64,000 nucleotides of DNA from Sphingobacteriaceae bacterium (GTDB taxonomy: Bacteria; Bacteroidota; Bacteroidia; B-17B0; Aurantibacillaceae): contig CANGGP010000001.1 of assembly GCA_947453445.1 (NCBI GenBank), positions 62,001 through 126,000 on the forward strand. Reading direction: 5' to 3'. A program made the position numbers and the translations under genes. This document shows positions 41,059 through 50,183 of this stretch, in pieces (position 1 is the first letter of the stretch; each line of letters starts with the position of its first letter). Under the pieces are notes generated by a model. The model saw only the letters and a list, made by a program, of their open reading frames with translations. It did not search any database and was not told where the DNA came from.

Positions 41059-42933
41059 TTAATCAAAAAACATCCAAATGATGCCACAGCGAAAGGCCCG
41101 GTCGGTTTGAAAATAGCCCGGAACAAAAGCGTAATTGTTGCCAACAAAGCTCTGCAAAGCATTTTCCAATTTTAAAAAAATACTCACCGGATGGATACGG
41201 GCGTTTAAATAAACGTCTACAAAAGGCAGGGCAGGGGTGGTGGCCAATGATTGCAAATAATAAGATTGTGTAGAAGGCATGTAGGCCAATGATTTAAATG
41301 ACTGATAAATGGTAACTTGAGAACCGATTTGTAAATTCAAATTATTTTTAAATAATGAACCTGCATAAAATAATTTTGCACTGCTAATGTTTTCGGGTAC
41401 ACGGTAATACTTGGCTTTGGAAGTGCTTTGGTAGGTGTGTGCAAACGATAAACCAAGGTGTTTAAAAAACACATGATTGTAATTTAAACTGGCTGCAAAA
41501 TTGTCGATGGTTTTTAGCAACTGCGCAGGTTTTGCTTGATCATTCAAATACAAATACTTAAAGATGTTTTGATACATGCAGGAGAAGCTAAACCCGTTGC
41601 CCATGTTAATGCCGGTTTGAATTTGGGCCTGCTCTTGTGCTGCAAAATTATTGTTCCACGAAAAGTGATTGCTGCGCCAAGAATTGTAAAAGTAATCTGC
41701 GTTTCTTTTCTCTGCAAAGGCATTCACGAAAAAGTATCTGTTTTGGTTCTTGTTTAAATAATAGATGCTTTTATTTTCAAATTTATAATTGCCTGCATTT
41801 TTACCGTCAAACACATAATCGGCTTTTATTGTGCTTTCAAATCCTTTATGCCATAATGTATCCAAAGCATCAAAATTTCTAAACACAAATTCAGTGTACA
41901 ACATTTGATTCACAAAACTTGAATCGTGTTTTTGCCATACTTTATTAATTTGATTTTTATAACCTAAAGTAAAGTTTGCACCTTTGGTTTTTTGTTGCAT
42001 GGTATAGGCTAAGCTGTTCTCAATTTGACGGAAGTTACTGCTGTCGTTGGTTTTTAGAGAATCATAATTGATGACGTGGTAATAGTTGTCGCGAACAAAA
42101 TTTAAATCCTTGTACTTAAATGCATTAAAATCAATTTGTGATTTTAATTGTAAATAATGGTTGAACTTATTCGCTGAATCGTGTTTGGTAAATAATTTTA
42201 CCCATGGATTAAACATCAATTTAGTTTGTCGGTTATCATGGCTGGCATTAGAAATTTTTACAGCCATGAGTTGTTTGTTAAGTATAGCGGTTGAATCATT
42301 TAATACCACATCTTTAATGCCGCCATTTTCTTGATTTCTATTGCCGTTGTTAATGATATATGTATAAAAACCAAAATTGTTTTTTTTGTTTTGATAATGA
42401 CTACTAAGCACAAAATTGCTTGCAAAACTTAGTTGTCTAAGATAAAATCCCTTCGAGGTAAGTCGGTCGAAATTTAGCGATACGCTCAATCGGTTTGCAA
42501 AACTTTGTGTGTAGACTATTTTTGCGGCTTGAAATTCTTTGGAGCCGGTAAGTCCGTTGAGTGATGCGTATGGACCCTTTGAAACGGTGTACACAACATT
42601 TTTTTCACTGAACAAATCGTTTTTATAGGGCAGGTCAAAAAACCGAAAACCTATTTTATCGCTTCCATATTGCATCAATAAATTGGGCGAGGGTAAACCG
42701 ATGTTGCCCATAAAATTTACAGGCATGGTTTGGTGGTAATTTAAGATGGAGGTATCAGGATAATTGTTTTTGTAAATAGTGCTGAGGTTGTTGCCTTCTG
42801 TTTTTGATTGAATATAGCTTGGATTGGTGGAATAAAATACCTGTGCGTGGCCAATATTTGCAAGCATAAGGATACATGCTAAGAAAAGCAATTGTTTTGT
42901 TGTGTAGCCTTTATTGCCGAATTGAAAATACAT
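41059..42933 (-). CDS. putative porin (Porin_10-like outer-membrane protein)
   Basis: Signal peptide ending GHAQVFYSTNPS, many amphipathic beta strands, C-terminal FRCGIIWMFFD; ATG at 42933. Confidence 0.75.
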   Translation of the reverse strand: MYFQFGNKGYTTKQLLFLACILMLANIGHAQVFYSTNPSYIQSKTEGNNLSTIYKNNYPDTSILNYHQTMPVNFMGNIGLPSPNLLMQYGSDKIGFRFFDLPYKNDLFSEKNVVYTVSKGPYASLNGLTGSKEFQAAKIVYTQSFANRLSVSLNFDRLTSKGFYLRQLSFASNFVLSSHYQNKKNNFGFYTYIINNGNRNQENGGIKDVVLNDSTAILNKQLMAVKISNASHDNRQTKLMFNPWVKLFTKHDSANKFNHYLQLKSQIDFNAFKYKDLNFVRDNYYHVINYDSLKTNDSSNFRQIENSLAYTMQQKTKGANFTLGYKNQINKVWQKHDSSFVNQMLYTEFVFRNFDALDTLWHKGFESTIKADYVFDGKNAGNYKFENKSIYYLNKNQNRYFFVNAFAEKRNADYFYNSWRSNHFSWNNNFAAQEQAQIQTGINMGNGFSFSCMYQNIFKYLYLNDQAKPAQLLKTIDNFAASLNYNHVFFKHLGLSFAHTYQSTSKAKYYRVPENISSAKLFYAGSLFKNNLNLQIGSQVTIYQSFKSLAYMPSTQSYYLQSLATTPALPFVDVYLNARIHPVSIFLKLENALQSFVGNNYAFVPGYFQTDRAFRCGIIWMFFD

Positions 42934-43012
42934 TTTATTTACCCGATTCAAACACGTAAAACTAATAAAATAATAGGCCTAAGCGCTTTTAAACAGCAGG
43001 ATTTAAAGTTTA

Positions 43013-44044
43013 TTATAATTTTCCAAAAAAGTGGGTTTCAACATCAAAGGTTGATTTTTTACCCACTTCATGAAAATCGGTCTCAATCCATTCTTGGGCC
43101 ACGCGCCTGCCTTTTTCTTTTAATTCCACTAAAAAATCCCACGCAGTATTCATCTTGCTGCTATAGCTGAGTTGACTCAGTTCGTTGTAACCGCTGATGG
43201 TATGCACAAAAATTTCCCTATTTTCTTTGTCATCCACTTTTAAAATGCCATGACGGATTAGTTCGTTACGGTAATGAATTAATTTCATTTCGTTGATTAA
43301 GCTGCTATTGAAAGAAATTTCATTTACCCTGTCAGAAATATCGCGGGCAGTGGTGGGTACCGAGTTAATTACAATCGAGTTAATTTTTACCAACAAGATG
43401 TCGTGTAAATTGGTATTGGTGATTAAAGGAAAAATGGGTGGATTACCCATGTAGCCGCCATCCCAATAATACTCACCGTCAATTTCAACGGCTTGAAATA
43501 AAAATGGTAAACAAGCAGAAGCCATTACCGAATCGACGGTGATTTCGTTGTTGGTGAAAATTTTGGCCCTATTCGTTTTTACGTTGGTGGCACAAATAAA
43601 TAATTTCTTTTTATTGTATAAGTGCAGTTCTTCAAAATCGATTAGCCCGTTTAAAATGTCTTTTAGGGGGTTATAATTAAAGGGATTAAAATTGTAAGGC
43701 GACATCACTTGCGAGATGGCGTTAAACATCATGTAGCCCGGACTGTTGTAAATATCGCCGTTGCTGTATGCTTTATCGAACATGCCCGGTTTAAATAAAA
43801 AACTGCCGCTGAGTGCAATTTTGCGCCAAAGTGCTTCTAAAAGTTCTTTTGCTTTGAGTGGTCCGCCAAGGTGCAAACCGTAAGCACAGGTTACTGCATT
43901 TACAGCGCCGGCACTGGTGCCGCACATGGCATCGGCAATTAAGTCTTCTTCTTCCAATAAACGATCCAATACCCCCCAAGTAAATGCACCATGGGCGCCT
44001 CCGCCTTGCAATGCCAATCCTACTTGTTTCTTGTTCTCTGTCAT
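43013..44044 (-). CDS. patatin-like phospholipase
   Basis: GLALQGGGAHGAFTWGVLDRLLEE, CGTSAGAVNA, DGGYMGNPP. Confidence 0.93.
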   Translation of the reverse strand: MTENKKQVGLALQGGGAHGAFTWGVLDRLLEEEDLIADAMCGTSAGAVNAVTCAYGLHLGGPLKAKELLEALWRKIALSGSFLFKPGMFDKAYSNGDIYNSPGYMMFNAISQVMSPYNFNPFNYNPLKDILNGLIDFEELHLYNKKKLFICATNVKTNRAKIFTNNEITVDSVMASACLPFLFQAVEIDGEYYWDGGYMGNPPIFPLITNTNLHDILLVKINSIVINSVPTTARDISDRVNEISFNSSLINEMKLIHYRNELIRHGILKVDDKENREIFVHTISGYNELSQLSYSSKMNTAWDFLVELKEKGRRVAQEWIETDFHEVGKKSTFDVETHFFGKL

Positions 44045-44127
44045 TTTAATTTTGTATCCGCTAAATGTAGGCTTTAATCAGTCGCTATTACTTCCATTTT
44101 AAAAACAAAGCGCTATTTGTTGAAAAC

Positions 44128-45144
44128 CTAGAGTCCGTTGAGGGCTTCAGCAGCCGCGTCGTAATCAGGCTGAATTTTTAAACACATTTGATAATCGGCT
44201 TTTGCGCTTAATTTATCTTTTAATTTGGTATATGTATAAGCGCGAGCAAAGTAAGCCTCAATGTAATCGGGTTTTATTTGAATGGCTTTTGTAAATTCTT
44301 CAAGTGCTTTTTGATTGTCTTTTTTAAATTCTAAGTACAAGGCACCTAAATTATAATGGCATATTTCACAAGCCACATTAATTTTTAAAAGGGCCGCATA
44401 TTCCGTGATGGCATCATCTATTTTGCCAAGGTCTTGCATTAATTTGGCCCTGGCATAACGGGCTTCAAAATTATTGGGATTTATTTGCAACACATTTTTA
44501 TAATAATCAAAAGCAATCGGATTTTTTCTGGCGGCATATAACACCCCTAAATCATAAAATGCATCGGTGAAGCGATTGTCTTGTTCAACCGCTGTTTCTA
44601 AGCTTGAAATGGCTTTAGCAGTATCACCACTTTCGCGATAAATACTGCCTTTGATGTAATATGCTTTTGCAATATGCTCATCTATTTTAAGGGCCTTGTT
44701 CACATAGTCGATGCCTTTTTGATACTGGCGCACCAAGAAATACAATTCGCTTAATTTTAATAAGGCTTCGGTGTTTTCAGGAAATTTATTGCCGGTTAAT
44801 ACCAATAAATCTTTTGCCAACCGCGTGTTGTTTTGCGCATAATAAACATCCACCATGGTTAAAAAATAATCGGCCTTACTGCTGTCTAACTGAATGGCGC
44901 GCTTGGCGTCGTTACCTGCTTCGTTGAGTTGTTTTAACGACAAATAAACCTGTGCTCTCTTATTGTATAAATCAGGGTTGGAAGGTTCTTTCAGTAACTC
45001 GGCATTCACCGCTTTTAATGCCGGCGAATTTAATTGTTTGCTTAAACTGTCAGCTTTTTGATCCACAGCTTCATCTGCCTTGGGTCCGCGTTGACAGTTT
45101 GAGAACATAAAAATGAAGAAGGAAAAGTACAGAAGTTGTTTCAT
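44128..45144 (-). CDS. TPR-repeat lipoprotein
   Basis: Lipobox-like FMFSNC; multiple 34-aa TPR units. Confidence 0.88.
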   Translation of the reverse strand: MKQLLYFSFFIFMFSNCQRGPKADEAVDQKADSLSKQLNSPALKAVNAELLKEPSNPDLYNKRAQVYLSLKQLNEAGNDAKRAIQLDSSKADYFLTMVDVYYAQNNTRLAKDLLVLTGNKFPENTEALLKLSELYFLVRQYQKGIDYVNKALKIDEHIAKAYYIKGSIYRESGDTAKAISSLETAVEQDNRFTDAFYDLGVLYAARKNPIAFDYYKNVLQINPNNFEARYARAKLMQDLGKIDDAITEYAALLKINVACEICHYNLGALYLEFKKDNQKALEEFTKAIQIKPDYIEAYFARAYTYTKLKDKLSAKADYQMCLKIQPDYDAAAEALNGL

Positions 45145-45151
45145 GTATATC

Positions 45152-45943
45152 TTATAAATCATTGGCTTTCACAATTAATTCAGCCACATCCAACACTTTT
45201 GTTTTATCTTCTTGGTTAAAATGTTTTACACCATCACTCATCATGGTATTGCAAAACGGACAAGCCACAGCAATTACATCCGGTTTGCTTTCTAAGGCTT
45301 CTTCGGCCCTTTCAACATGCACTTCTTTGTTTCCTTTTTCAGCCTCCTTAAACAATTGTGCACCACCGGCGCCACAACATAATCCTTTGGCGCGACTGCG
45401 TTTCATCTCATGTAATTCAACGTCCAATTTTTTGATCACTTCCCTTGGTGCTTCATAAACATCATTGGCGCGGCCCAAATAACAAGGATCGTGGAACACA
45501 ATTTTTTTGCCTTTAAATTCCCCGCCTTGTACTTTTAGTTTGCCTTCATCCAATAACTGTTGTACCAATTGGGTGTGGTGAATCACTTCGTAATTGCCAC
45601 CCAAACTTGGGTATTCATTTTTTAAAGTGTTAAAACAATGCGGACAGCCGGTTACAATTTTTTTCACACCATAACCATTCATCACTGTAATGTTTTGCAT
45701 GGCTTGCATCTGGAATAAAAATTCATTACCGCCGCGTTTGGCAGGATCGCCCGTACAGCCTTCTTCAGAACCAAGAATCGCGAATTTAATGTTCACATGA
45801 TTCAAAATCCGCACAATGGCTTTTGTGATTTTTTTTGCTCTATCATCAAAACTCCCACTGCATCCCACCCAAAACAATACTTCAGGTGTTTCGCCGGCGG
45901 CGAGCATTTCAGACATGGTTGATACTTTTATTGTTTCGTTCAT
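45152..45943 (-). CDS. (Fe-S)-binding oxidoreductase subunit with CCG domains (heterodisulfide reductase B-like)
   Basis: GCSGSFDDRAKKITKA, CPHCFNTLKNEYP, HDPCYLGR, CCGAGGAQLF, CPFCNTMM. Confidence 0.9.
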   Translation of the reverse strand: MNETIKVSTMSEMLAAGETPEVLFWVGCSGSFDDRAKKITKAIVRILNHVNIKFAILGSEEGCTGDPAKRGGNEFLFQMQAMQNITVMNGYGVKKIVTGCPHCFNTLKNEYPSLGGNYEVIHHTQLVQQLLDEGKLKVQGGEFKGKKIVFHDPCYLGRANDVYEAPREVIKKLDVELHEMKRSRAKGLCCGAGGAQLFKEAEKGNKEVHVERAEEALESKPDVIAVACPFCNTMMSDGVKHFNQEDKTKVLDVAELIVKANDL

Positions 45944-45949
45944 TTTCTT

Positions 45950-45985
45950 ACCACTAAGACACTTAGGCCACTAAGTTGCACTAAG
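45950..45985 (+). repeat. CACTAAG-iterated left arm
   Basis: CACTAAG at 45952-45958, 45969-45975, 45979-45985. Confidence 0.8.
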
Positions 45986-46025
45986 CTATTTTTTACAATT
46001 ATACTTTGGGTAAACCTGCAAAAAT

Positions 46026-46427
46026 TTAATTCACAAGGGGTACCATATTTTTAATAATGTTATCACAATTAAAATTAATTAATAATCCTTTAGGAATGTT
46101 ACTTAACTTCATGTAACTTAATAACTGAGCCGTATGTACTGGCATCAATTTATCAACTGCTTTCACTTCAATTACAATTAATTCATTCACCAAAATATCT
46201 AACTTTAACCTTCCTCCTAACTCTTTACCCTTATACTTGATTGGCACTTCCACCTGTGATTCGGTGTAAAATCCTTTCAGTTCTAGTTCTTCTAAGAGGC
46301 AGGCATGATAGATAGATTCTAACAATCCAGGTCCCAACGTTTTGTGAACTTCTATAGCACAAGCCAACACATCGTATGCAATATTATTCACATATTCTTG
46401 GGTTACTGTTGCCTTTTCAATCTTCAT
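46026..46427 (-). CDS. GxxExxY protein (PD-(D/E)XK nuclease-like)
   Basis: GPGLLESIYHACLLEEL (GxxExxY) and KLDILVNELIVIEVKA. Confidence 0.93.
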   Translation of the reverse strand: MKIEKATVTQEYVNNIAYDVLACAIEVHKTLGPGLLESIYHACLLEELELKGFYTESQVEVPIKYKGKELGGRLKLDILVNELIVIEVKAVDKLMPVHTAQLLSYMKLSNIPKGLLINFNCDNIIKNMVPLVN

Positions 46428-46470
46428 GACTTAAAGAAAATTATACAAATTCATTTCTTAATTTATTCAA

Positions 46471-46508
46471 ACTTAGTGACGCCTTGTGTTCTTTGTGCCT
46501 TAGTGGTG
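46471..46508 (-). repeat. CACTAAG-iterated right arm, inverted relative to left
   Basis: CTTAGTG at 46472-46478 and 46499-46505 with degenerate CACAAAG/CACAAGG units between. Confidence 0.75.
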
Positions 46509-46510
46509 AA

Positions 46511-47818
46511 TTAATCTTCTTTAATCCAATTTGCTCTATCGGCCTGACTGAACTGCCAAGGCGCGGCATTGTTTTCAATATTCGAAAACATGGCTGTAAG
46601 TTCGGCAGGACTTTGACTTTCTTCCATCACCAAATAACGACGCATTTCGATGATGATGGCCAATGGATCAATATTGATAGGGCATTCTTGCACACAAGCA
46701 TTACAAGTATTACAAGCCCATATTTCTTCCTTTGAAATATAATCGCCCAATAAAGATTTTCCGTCATCCACCCAAACACCTTTGTTCGCATCCATTACTT
46801 TACCCACTTCTACCAAGCGGTCGCGGGTATCCATCATAATTTTACGAGGTGATAATTTTTTGCCGGTAATGTTTTGCGGACAAGAAGAGGTGCAACGACC
46901 GCATTCAGTGCAGGAGTATGCATCCAATAAATTCTTCCAATTTAAATCGTGCACGTCTTTTACACCAAAACGTTGCGGATGATTCGGATCTGTTTTGGCT
47001 TGGTAAGCCGGATCAAAATTAGGCGCCACCACATCGGTAACAGAATCCAAATTACTGAATTGACCTTTGGCTTTAAGATTTGAGTAGTATGTGTTTGGAA
47101 AGGCCAATAAGATGTGCAAGTGCTTGCTATAAGGCAAATAATTTAAGAAGGCAAAAATGCCAACAATGTGTAACCACCAGCAAAAACGTTCGATAAAAAT
47201 TAAAGTCCCATCACTCAATCCTGAAAGTGAATTCACAAAAAGATGACTAACAGGAAAACTACCCGCAACATGGTAGTGTTCGTTGCCGCGCAATTGTAAA
47301 TTTTGATCTGCGGCATTCATCAACATCAAACAAGTCATTAAAACCATTTCAGTCACCAAAATTAAATTGGCATCCATACGCGGCCAGCCATTGAGTTCGG
47401 CATTTAAAAAACGTTTTACTTTCACCACATTTCTTCTCAACCAAAACACAACAACGCCTATAAATACGCCGCTTGCCAAAATTTCAAAAAACCCAATTAA
47501 AAAATTATAAAAGCCGCCTAAAAAATGAAACGCGCGGTGCAACCCAAAAATACCGTCAACAAACATTTCCAGCACTTCTACATTAATGAGCACAAAACCA
47601 ACGTACACCAATATGTGCATGAAGGCACTCACCGGCCTTGTTAACATTTTACTTTGACCCAATGCCACCAATACCATCGTCTTTAAGCGAAGTTCAGGCT
47701 GGTCATATAGTTGAGTGTCTTTACCAATTAATATATTTCGGCGAATTTTTTTTGCATTGGTATAAAAAAATGCAGAGGCGCCAACGAGTAATAAACAGAA
47801 AATAATTGAACCAATCAT
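46511..47818 (-). CDS. 4Fe-4S dicluster membrane oxidoreductase subunit (heterodisulfide reductase-like)
   Basis: N-terminal TM region; CTECGRCTSSCPQNITGKKLSPRKI and CNTCNACVQECPINIDP. Confidence 0.9.
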   Translation of the reverse strand: MIGSIIFCLLLVGASAFFYTNAKKIRRNILIGKDTQLYDQPELRLKTMVLVALGQSKMLTRPVSAFMHILVYVGFVLINVEVLEMFVDGIFGLHRAFHFLGGFYNFLIGFFEILASGVFIGVVVFWLRRNVVKVKRFLNAELNGWPRMDANLILVTEMVLMTCLMLMNAADQNLQLRGNEHYHVAGSFPVSHLFVNSLSGLSDGTLIFIERFCWWLHIVGIFAFLNYLPYSKHLHILLAFPNTYYSNLKAKGQFSNLDSVTDVVAPNFDPAYQAKTDPNHPQRFGVKDVHDLNWKNLLDAYSCTECGRCTSSCPQNITGKKLSPRKIMMDTRDRLVEVGKVMDANKGVWVDDGKSLLGDYISKEEIWACNTCNACVQECPINIDPLAIIIEMRRYLVMEESQSPAELTAMFSNIENNAAPWQFSQADRANWIKED

Positions 47819-47822
47819 GATA

Positions 47823-48803
47823 TTAGTTTACAGGTTTGTTTTTATCCTTCTTACCAAAAACAGAGAAATGAACATAACGTTTAGGGTTCATGCGTAAATC
47901 TTTCAACAATTTATCCAAATCTTCAGCCGATTTATTGAGGTTGTTGTAAAGCGAATCATTTTTGGCCATTTTACCCAAGGTACCTTGGCCTGAATTAATC
48001 TTAGCCAACAAATCGTTTAATTCTTTTAAAGTTTTATCGGCATTGTTAATGGCGCTGTTGAGTTTGGCTTTCGATAAACTATCCGAAAGATTGCTGAAAT
48101 TGGTAATGGCCGCATTAATCTTCTCTTCGTTTTTAGAGAGGTTTGCAGTTACGCTATTGAGATTATTCAGGATGCCGGTAATTTTTGGTTTTTCAGTGGC
48201 CAACAAATCATCCATTTTGTAAGTTGTTTTTTCGATGTTGTTAATGGCTTTGCGAACACTTTCAAAGGTCAAGTCGATGTTGTTACGGGCTTTAGGATTT
48301 AACATGGTAGTAACAACGGTAAACACACTGTCGATACTGCCTATCAGTTTTTCGGCTTTGGCTTGTAAAGGTGCCAATTGGGCATTAAAAGATTCTTTCA
48401 GTCCTTGTTCGGTTTCGGCAACCAGTGTATCACCGTTTTTAACCATTTCTTTGCTATTGCTAAAAATAATTTCAACGGCTTTTGTGCCCAGTAAGTCGGC
48501 ACTTACAGCCCTTGCCCGCGAGTGCTGAGGGATGGGAATTTCTTCAGTAATGAGAAATTTTACAAGCACCAAGTTTTTGCCGCCTTTTTGAAGCAATGAA
48601 ATTTTGTTGATTTGCCCGATTTTGAAACCATTAATTTGCACGGGATTGGCCGGAATTAAGTTTTCTATTTTAGGATAAAGAGCGTATAAATAATACTTCC
48701 CTTCAAACATTTCGGTTCCTTTTAAAAAACTTACTCCCCACACAAAAGCGGCAACAGCCACCACAACTACCAAACCTATTTTAAATTCTTTACTTACCTT
48801 CAC
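47823..48803 (-). CDS. MlaD/MCE-family protein
   Basis: EFKIGLVVVVAVAAFVWGVSFLKG, PVQINGFKIGQINKI. Confidence 0.9.
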   Translation of the reverse strand: MKVSKEFKIGLVVVVAVAAFVWGVSFLKGTEMFEGKYYLYALYPKIENLIPANPVQINGFKIGQINKISLLQKGGKNLVLVKFLITEEIPIPQHSRARAVSADLLGTKAVEIIFSNSKEMVKNGDTLVAETEQGLKESFNAQLAPLQAKAEKLIGSIDSVFTVVTTMLNPKARNNIDLTFESVRKAINNIEKTTYKMDDLLATEKPKITGILNNLNSVTANLSKNEEKINAAITNFSNLSDSLSKAKLNSAINNADKTLKELNDLLAKINSGQGTLGKMAKNDSLYNNLNKSAEDLDKLLKDLRMNPKRYVHFSVFGKKDKNKPVN

Positions 48804-48859
48804 AAAGTACCTTTTGAAAGGTTAAATATAAATAATAATCTCCAATTCATTTACTCGTA

Positions 48860-49384
48860 ATGAGCCGTAAACTTAAAAACGAAGAACTTCAACGCCTAAG
48901 CCAAGAAGAATTTACCCAAGCTGCCAAAAAGCCCATTGTGGTTGTATTAGACAATGTGCGCAGTTTGCACAATGTGGGCTCTGTTTTTCGTAGTGCCGAC
49001 GCCTTTTTAATCGACGAAATTTTGCTTTGTGGCCTCACCGGCTGTCCGCCCAATAAAGAAATTGAAAAAACCGCCTTGGGCGCTACAAATACTGTAAAAT
49101 GGCAGTATTTCGACAGTACACAAAAAGGCATCGACTATTTAAAAAGCAAAAAAATACCTGTTTATGCCGTTGAACAGGCCGAAAACAGCACGCCATTGAA
49201 TAAAATGTCCTTTCCAAAAGCTTGTGCTTTGGTTTTTGGTAACGAGGTGTATGGTGTGGAACAAGATATTGTTGATGTTTGCGACGGCGTTATCGAAATT
49301 CCCCAATTGGGCAGTAAACACTCCTTAAACATTGCTGTGAGTGCCGGTATTGTGCTTTGGGAAGTGTTGCGGGGGGGTTTGTGA
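48860..49384 (+). CDS. SpoU/TrmH-family RNA 2'-O-methyltransferase
   Basis: VLDNVRSLHNVGSVFRSADAF, VFGNEVYGVEQDIVDVCDGVIEIPQLGSKHSLNIAVSAGI. Confidence 0.93.
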   Translation: MSRKLKNEELQRLSQEEFTQAAKKPIVVVLDNVRSLHNVGSVFRSADAFLIDEILLCGLTGCPPNKEIEKTALGATNTVKWQYFDSTQKGIDYLKSKKIPVYAVEQAENSTPLNKMSFPKACALVFGNEVYGVEQDIVDVCDGVIEIPQLGSKHSLNIAVSAGIVLWEVLRGGL

Positions 49385-49663
49385 GTGTTAGAATTTTATC
49401 ATCTGATGCTTTAATTTCTGTATTTGGGTCGGACTGTGGTTACTCGCTTTTTGCCGCCTTAAAAAATACCGATTTGGCGAAAGAACTTTAATATTCCGGT
49501 AACTATCGGTACGCTACATCCCTCGTGTAAGCACCTACTTTTTAAATATTCTTGCTACCCTGGTGCGAAAAAAGGGGCATTTTAAGGTAGCATTAAGCTT
49601 AATATAAATTTGTGCATCAAAAACTGCCACCTAAAAGCTTAATTTTATTCATTCTTTCCATTC

Positions 49664-50083
49664 ATGCCTAAAGAAGATTATATAGAAAAACACCTTAACC
49701 AAATGAGCAGGGCCTTGGGCAAGGTTTTGTTTAATGCCATGGGGGATTCTAACGAAGGACAAATTAAACTAAGTGTGGAATTGCTTGAACAAAAAATTGA
49801 AGAAGTCTTGGTTTTGCCTTTTGAAAAAACAATTGAAATAAACAATGATGAATTCATTTCTGAATTAATCAACAAACGAGATTTTAATGAAGATAATTTT
49901 CAAAAGCTAGCTGATCTTTTGTTTCAATTAGCCCTAATGAACCAAAGTCAAAATAATCAAGAAAAAAGTGTGAGGCTTTTCAAAAAATGCTTGGCACTTT
50001 ATTTGCAAGTTGATAAAACCAGCACTGTCTTTTCTTTTGAGAGAAATCAGAGGGTGAAAATGATCAATAAATTGATGAAATAA
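49664..50083 (+). CDS. hypothetical protein, helical with possible TPR-like C-terminus
   Basis: 139-aa ORF with typical codon usage. Confidence 0.6.
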   Translation: MPKEDYIEKHLNQMSRALGKVLFNAMGDSNEGQIKLSVELLEQKIEEVLVLPFEKTIEINNDEFISELINKRDFNEDNFQKLADLLFQLALMNQSQNNQEKSVRLFKKCLALYLQVDKTSTVFSFERNQRVKMINKLMK

Positions 50084-50183
50084 ATTAATTTGTAAACATT
50101 AAATGTCCAATCGCATGATTAAGGCTTAATTCCTAATGAGTGAATGAGTTTGAATTGCAAACGCATCAAACTACTTTTACTAT

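Larger units (their letters stand above)
45949..46508. mobile_element. candidate GxxExxY cassette bounded by imperfect inverted repeats
   Basis: ACCACTAAGACAC at 45950-45962 and GTGCCTTAGTGGT (reverse complement ACCACTAAGGCAC) at 46495-46507, 12/13 match; single internal ORF; fills the gap between two Fe-S genes. Confidence 0.5.

Noticed and set aside
46484-46735. 83-aa plus-strand ORF across the right inverted repeat
   Set aside because: Antisense to the 4Fe-4S gene and starting within the repeat; no support
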